The notes under the pieces: model-generated
What the model saw: the letters and a program-made list of their open reading frames with translations, nothing else
Told to the model about the DNA's origin: nothing
Database searches by the model: none
Made by a program: the position numbers and the translations under genes
In this document: positions 4,787-8,968 of the stretch, one piece after another
Layout of the letters: the number at the start of each line of letters is the position of its first letter
Position numbering within the stretch: the stretch's first letter is position 1
Assembly: GCA_018812505.1 (NCBI GenBank)
Contig: JAHJDK010000046.1
Location: 1-8,968 of the forward strand
Direction: 5' to 3'
Source of the DNA: Nanobdellota archaeon
GTDB taxonomy: Archaea > Nanobdellota > Nanobdellia > Woesearchaeales > GCA-2686295
Length of the DNA: 8,968 bases

Positions 4787-6263
4787 ATACTCTGACATCT
4801 TAATAAAGAAATACTTTGAAGAGAACTCAATAGTTAAATCTTCAATCGAATCATTCAACAGATTTGTCGATAAAGAATTACAAATTATAATTGATGAAAA
4901 CAGAGAGATAGAACCAACTATTATACCTCCAAACGTTGAAGAATTCAAGATTAAACTTGATAAGATATGGGTTACAAAACCAGAAATAACAGAAGCAGAC
5001 GGTTCAAAAAGATCTATATACCCTGTAGAGGCGAGATTAAGAAAAATTTCTTACTCAGCGCCTATATTTATGGAAGTAAGCTCACACATAAATGGTGTTC
5101 AAAGAGAGTCATTCACAACACAAATAGGAAATCTTCCAATAATGCTAAAATCAAAGTACTGTCATATATATGGTTTAAATGAAAAAGAACTAATAGAAAA
5201 AGGAGAAGATCCTGATGATGATGGTGGATACTTTATTATAAATGGAACTGAAAAAGCAATAGTTAACATAGAGGATTTAGCCTCAAACAAATTCATGGTT
5301 GAAAAACCATCAATAGGCGTTAGCGAATACGTTGGAAAAGTGTTTTCAGAAAAAGGATCATACAAAATACCGCATCAAATTGAGAAACTAAAAGATGGTA
5401 TTTTCTATTTATCATTTACAAGAGTGAAAAGAGTTCCACTTATAGTGGTAATGAAAGCTTTAGGAATAACAAAAGATGAGAACATAATGAAATCAGTTGA
5501 TCTCGGTGAGAACTCAGAGGTAATAATCAATTTATACGAATTCGTCGATATAAAAAATGAAGAAGAAGCAACTGATTATGTCGCGAAAAGGATAGGTATA
5601 ACACAATCAAGAGAAATAAGACTCACAAGAATGATTGAAATATTGGATAAATACTTACTTCCACATTTAGGAATTGAAAAAGAAGATAGAGTTTCAAAAG
5701 CATTGAATCTGTGCAAGATGATGAAGAAATTTATACAAGTGGAAAATGGTGTGTTGTCAGTTGATGATAAAGATCACTATATGAATAAAAGGATTAAATT
5801 GCCAGGAGACTTGCTTGCAGACCTTTTCAGGATGAATCTTAAGGTATTAATAGGAGACTTTTTGTACAACTTCCAAAGAATTGTAAAGAGAGGAAAATTT
5901 CCAAGCATAAAAGTAATTATAAGAGAAAAACTGCTCACCCAAAGAATTTATAGTTCTATGGCGACAGGAAACTGGGTTGGCGGAAGAAAAGGTATATCAC
6001 AAAGAATTGAAAGACTAAATTTTTTACAGACACAATCTCACTTGCAAAGGGTTGTAAGTCCACTATCATCAAGCCAAGAGAATTTCGAGGCAAGAGCACT
6101 TCACCCAACACATATTGGTAGGTTATGCCCAAGTGAAACCCCTGAAGGAACAAACATTGGGTTAAGGAAAAATTTTGCATTACTAGCAAGTGTTACACAA
6201 GTTGAGAATGAAAAAAAAGTGCTGACAACACTTGAAGGTATGGGGTTGGAGAAAGCAAAATGA
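4779..6263 (+). CDS. rpoB2: DNA-directed RNA polymerase subunit B'' (N-terminal half of the second-largest subunit)
   Basis: These 494 residues correspond to the N-terminal half of bacterial beta/eukaryotic Rpb2, covering the protrusion, lobe and start of the fork. Recognisable blocks are the DDDGGYFIINGTEKAIV motif (146-162), DKDHYMNKRIKLPGDLL (330-346), and the fork-region ARALHPTHIGRLCPSETPEG (438-457) followed by TNIGL. The chain stops ~40 residues later, the usual break in archaea with a split B subunit. The remaining half is encoded 40 nt downstream as rpoB1, so this is a natural gene split and not a frameshift. The second gene has its own Shine-Dalgarno site and the conserved B' N-terminus. 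The start is set by GAGGTG overlapping rpoH. Length and motifs are complete. Confidence 0.97.
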   Translation: MIKYSDILIKKYFEENSIVKSSIESFNRFVDKELQIIIDENREIEPTIIPPNVEEFKIKLDKIWVTKPEITEADGSKRSIYPVEARLRKISYSAPIFMEVSSHINGVQRESFTTQIGNLPIMLKSKYCHIYGLNEKELIEKGEDPDDDGGYFIINGTEKAIVNIEDLASNKFMVEKPSIGVSEYVGKVFSEKGSYKIPHQIEKLKDGIFYLSFTRVKRVPLIVVMKALGITKDENIMKSVDLGENSEVIINLYEFVDIKNEEEATDYVAKRIGITQSREIRLTRMIEILDKYLLPHLGIEKEDRVSKALNLCKMMKKFIQVENGVLSVDDKDHYMNKRIKLPGDLLADLFRMNLKVLIGDFLYNFQRIVKRGKFPSIKVIIREKLLTQRIYSSMATGNWVGGRKGISQRIERLNFLQTQSHLQRVVSPLSSSQENFEARALHPTHIGRLCPSETPEGTNIGLRKNFALLASVTQVENEKKVLTTLEGMGLEKAK

Positions 6264-6291
6264 GAATTATAACTAATTTTAAAGATCAACA

Positions 6292-6297
6292 GGTGAT
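6292..6297 (+). promoter_or_regulatory. Shine-Dalgarno site of rpoB1
   Basis: GGTGAT lies 6 nt before the ATG at 6304 in the 40-nt rpoB2-rpoB1 gap. It shows that B' is initiated independently. Confidence 0.7.
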
Positions 6298-6303
6298 TTT
6301 TCA

Positions 6304-8106
6304 ATGACTGACGTTTTTTTAGATAATAAATATGTAGGAACTGTAAAGAAACCTGAAGAGTTCGCTGATAGAATAATCTCAGAAAGGAGAATGGGAAAAC
6401 TTCCGTTGACCTTAAATGTTCTTTATGACCTAGAGACTGATATTATTAAGCTAGAGTTATCAGGCGGAAGATGTATTAGACCGTTAATAGTTGTGAATGA
6501 AGGAAAATCATCCTTGACAGACAAGCATCTTGAACAGCTACAAAAAAATGAGATATCCTGGTCTGATTTGGTAAAACAAGGAGTTATAGATTATTTAGAT
6601 GCAACAGAAGAAGAAAGTGCATTAGTGGCATTCAAGCAAGATGAATTAACAGCTGAACACACCCACTTAGAGATAAGCCCGTTAGATATTGTTGGATTGA
6701 CAACTGCACAAGTACCTTTTGGAAATTATAATCATGGAGTTAGATTAAGTCAAGGATCAAAAAATCAAAAACAAGCAATAGGATTTTACATAGCTAACTT
6801 TTTCAACAGGATGGATATGGATGTTAACATCTTACACTACCCACAATTTCCAATCTGTCACACATTAATACATAACACATTAGGATATGACAAACATCCA
6901 TCAGGACAAAACATTGTGGTTGCAGTAATGTCTTATCAAGGATACAACATGGAAGATGCAGTAGTGCTGAATAAAGGATCAGTTGATAGGGGCTTAGGAA
7001 GAAGCACTTATTACAGACCTATAATTTCAGAAGAATTAAGATATTCAGGCGGATTAATAGATGAAATATCAATTCCAGATAAAGAAGTGAAAGGATACAG
7101 ATCAGAAAAAGACTACAGATTATTAGACGATGATGGAATAATACATTCTGAAGCTGAAGTCAAAGAAGGAGATGTAATCATAGGAAAAACAAGCCCTCCA
7201 AGATTCTTAAGTTCATTAGATGAATACAACCTAACTGCAAGTGCTAGAAGAGAATCCTCAATGGCACTTAAACATGGGGAAAAAGGGGTTGTTGACTTTG
7301 TCACAGTAACAGAGAATTCAGAGGGAAATAAATTAGTACAAGTAAGACTTAGAGATCAAAGAATTCCTGAAATAGGAGATAAGTTTACAAGCAGACATGG
7401 TCAAAAAGGAGTTGTCAGTATAATAGTTCCTGAAGAAGACATCCCATTCACAGTATCAGGTATAAAACCTGACTTAATATTTAGTCCTCATGGAATACCT
7501 TCCAGAATGACTATGGCGCATTTAATAGAATTAATTGCTGGAAAAACAGGTGCCTTGTCAGGAAGAAGAGTTAACGCAACATTGTTTGATTCTGAAAAAG
7601 AACAAGACATAAGACAAGAACTCTTAAGCAGGGGTTTCATGGAGAATGGAACAGAAACAATGTACAACGGAATCACAGGCGAACGATACAAAGCCAAGAT
7701 ATTTGTTGGAAACATGTACTATTTAAAACTAAAGCACATGGTAGCAAACAAAATACACTCCAGGGCTCGTGGACCAATACAATTGTTGACAAGACAACCA
7801 ACTGAGGGAAGAGCAAACGAAGGAGGATTAAGACTTGGAGAAATGGAGAAAGACACATTCATAGCTCACGGAACAGCATTGCTGCTAAAAGAAAGATTTG
7901 ATGCTGACAAGACAATTGTTCCAGTATGTGAACAATGCGGCATAATAGCTATATATGATGCTAGAAAAGAACAATCATTCTGCCCAATATGTGGTGAGAA
8001 CACAGAGATATCTAATATAGAAATGAGTTATGCATTCAAATTAATGTTAGATGAAATTAAATCATTAACTGTATACCCAAAACTTAAATTGGAGGGAAAA
8101 TATTGA
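6304..8106 (+). CDS. rpoB1: DNA-directed RNA polymerase subunit B' (C-terminal half of the second-largest subunit)
   Basis: These 600 residues carry the catalytic and clamp-side half of the beta/Rpb2-type subunit. It starts with VFLDNKYVG, typical of archaeal B'. Key blocks are GYNMEDAVVLNKGSVDRGLGR (213-233), RIPEIGDKFTSRHGQKGV (353-370) with active-site-proximal basic residues, and SRARGPIQLLTRQPTEGR (486-503) leading into GGLRLGEMEKD. A C-terminal zinc ribbon is formed by Cys542, Cys545, Cys560 and Cys563. It pairs with RpoB'' from the preceding gene to make one functional subunit. The stop TGA overlaps the TTG start of rpoA1 by four bases (TTGA), indicating coupled translation. No damage or missing motif is visible. 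Confidence 0.98.
   Translation: MTDVFLDNKYVGTVKKPEEFADRIISERRMGKLPLTLNVLYDLETDIIKLELSGGRCIRPLIVVNEGKSSLTDKHLEQLQKNEISWSDLVKQGVIDYLDATEEESALVAFKQDELTAEHTHLEISPLDIVGLTTAQVPFGNYNHGVRLSQGSKNQKQAIGFYIANFFNRMDMDVNILHYPQFPICHTLIHNTLGYDKHPSGQNIVVAVMSYQGYNMEDAVVLNKGSVDRGLGRSTYYRPIISEELRYSGGLIDEISIPDKEVKGYRSEKDYRLLDDDGIIHSEAEVKEGDVIIGKTSPPRFLSSLDEYNLTASARRESSMALKHGEKGVVDFVTVTENSEGNKLVQVRLRDQRIPEIGDKFTSRHGQKGVVSIIVPEEDIPFTVSGIKPDLIFSPHGIPSRMTMAHLIELIAGKTGALSGRRVNATLFDSEKEQDIRQELLSRGFMENGTETMYNGITGERYKAKIFVGNMYYLKLKHMVANKIHSRARGPIQLLTRQPTEGRANEGGLRLGEMEKDTFIAHGTALLLKERFDADKTIVPVCEQCGIIAIYDARKEQSFCPICGENTEISNIEMSYAFKLMLDEIKSLTVYPKLKLEGKY
8091..8095 (+). promoter_or_regulatory. Shine-Dalgarno site of rpoA1
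   Basis: GGAGG (followed by another G) lies 7 nt before TTG 8103, inside the end of rpoB1. It is the strongest Shine-Dalgarno match in the window and supports the non-ATG start. Confidence 0.75.
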
Positions 8107-8968
8107 CACTAGACGAAAATCAACCAACATACAAGAAGATTAGCAATATAACATTTGGAATAATGAGTCCTAATTTTATTAAGGATATGGCTTCTGCAAA
8201 GATAGTCACTCCTGAACTCTACGACAAGGAAGGATATCCTGTCGACGGGGGCTTAATGGATGTAAGACTAGGAGTTATTGATCCTGGATTGAAATGTAAG
8301 ACTTGTGGAAGTAAACTAAAAGAATGCATAGGACACTTCGGATATATTGAGCTTGCAAGACCTATTGTTCACATAAGTTTTATCAAAGAGATGCTTGACT
8401 TATTGAGATGTACCTGCAGATCTTGCGGAAGAATACTTATTCCTGACAAGAAAATGGATTTACATATAGATGAACTAAACATTATTGGTAAAGAGTTAGG
8501 ATTATCAGAGAGAAGAAAAAAAGTGTCTGAAATAATTGCAGGAATGAAAACAATCACTAAATGCCCACACTGCAAAGAAAAACAATTCAAAGTAAGATTG
8601 GAGAAACCAAGCACATACATAGAAGATGATAAAAGGTTATCTCCTATAGAAATAAGAACTAGGCTTGAGAGAATACCTGATGATGACTTAGATGTTTTTG
8701 GTATGAATCATAAAGCAGTGAGACCTGAATGGATGATTTTAACAGTGTTACCAATACCTCCTGTAACCATGAGACCATCAATAACTCTTGAAAGTGGAGA
8801 AAGAAGCGAGGATGATCTAACACACAAACTTGGAGATATTATTAGAATAAACCAAAGGTTGTTTGAAAACATAAATGCAGGTGCACCAGAAATAATAATA
8901 GAAGATTTATGGGATTTGCTGCAATATCACGTAACAACATTCTTCAATAATGAAGTTGCACAACTACC
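8103..8968 (+). CDS. rpoA1: DNA-directed RNA polymerase subunit A' (3' partial)
   Basis: 288 complete codons of the N-terminal part of the largest subunit (clamp core); the gene runs off the window, and archaeal A' is usually near 900 residues. The start is TTG at 8103. GGAGG stands 7 nt upstream, and the conserved A' opening ISNITFGIMSPNFIKDM lies before the first in-frame ATG-dependent alternative (Met21), so that ATG is too late. Further hallmarks are GGLMDVRLGVIDPG, the first zinc site Cys65-X2-Cys68-X6-Cys75-X2-His78 within CIGHFGYIELARP, and a second zinc site Cys105/Cys108 with Cys154/Cys157. TTGA overlaps the rpoB1 stop. It is the fourth gene of the RNA polymerase operon; A'' would be expected downstream. 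Confidence 0.96.
   Translation, partial: MTLDENQPTYKKISNITFGIMSPNFIKDMASAKIVTPELYDKEGYPVDGGLMDVRLGVIDPGLKCKTCGSKLKECIGHFGYIELARPIVHISFIKEMLDLLRCTCRSCGRILIPDKKMDLHIDELNIIGKELGLSERRKKVSEIIAGMKTITKCPHCKEKQFKVRLEKPSTYIEDDKRLSPIEIRTRLERIPDDDLDVFGMNHKAVRPEWMILTVLPIPPVTMRPSITLESGERSEDDLTHKLGDIIRINQRLFENINAGAPEIIIEDLWDLLQYHVTTFFNNEVAQL

Noticed and set aside
6263..6304. Frameshift or pseudogene breaking rpoB
   Set aside because: The break is at the usual archaeal B''/B' boundary, both halves have full motifs, and B' has its own GGTGAT site.
8369..8620. Open frame antisense to rpoA1
   Set aside because: Overlaps strongly conserved RpoA' sequence on the other strand; no independent support.

Overview
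The window is from an A+T-rich archaeal genome. The evidence is a typical archaeal RNA polymerase operon (rpoH, then a B subunit split into B'' and B', then A'), BRE/TATA-type promoters, and tRNA genes interrupted by bulge-helix-bulge (BHB) introns. Compact genes, very short leaders and the gene mix suggest a small-genome DPANN-type archaeon. That placement is inference; no lineage marker in the window settles it.

Layout. Positions 1-1266 (+): the 3' part of a protein ending in a phosphohistidine swivel domain of the PEP-utilising enzyme family. Positions 1320-2045 (+): a membrane protein resembling the AlaE alanine-exporter family. It overlaps tail-to-tail by 10 nt with a two-component pair on the minus strand, a multi-pass sensor histidine kinase (3514-2036) preceded by a receiver-only response regulator (3903-3538). 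Positions 3904-4171 are a divergent control region with a promoter facing each way and two AT-rich palindromes. Positions 4172-4341 and 4353-4519 are tandem tRNA-Asp(GTC) and tRNA-Lys(TTT) genes. Positions 4544-8968 are rpoH-rpoB2-rpoB1-rpoA1, with rpoA1 running off the window.

The most striking feature is the tRNA pair. Each gene must lose two introns to give a normal 75-nt cloverleaf: one in the D loop (31 and 38 nt) and one at the canonical 37/38 site (64 and 54 nt). The two D-loop introns share an exact 9-mer and the same 3' splice context, suggesting common origin. rpoH starts 24 nt after tRNA-Lys with no well-placed promoter, so the tRNAs and RNA polymerase genes may share a transcript starting near 4077.

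A second large-scale signal is a sharp switch in strand composition between 1266 and 1320. The plus strand is G/T-rich at silent positions to the left and A/C-rich to the right, whichever way the genes point. This fits a replication-terminus-like or rearrangement boundary.

There are no CRISPR arrays, transposases, rRNAs or recognisable integrative elements.
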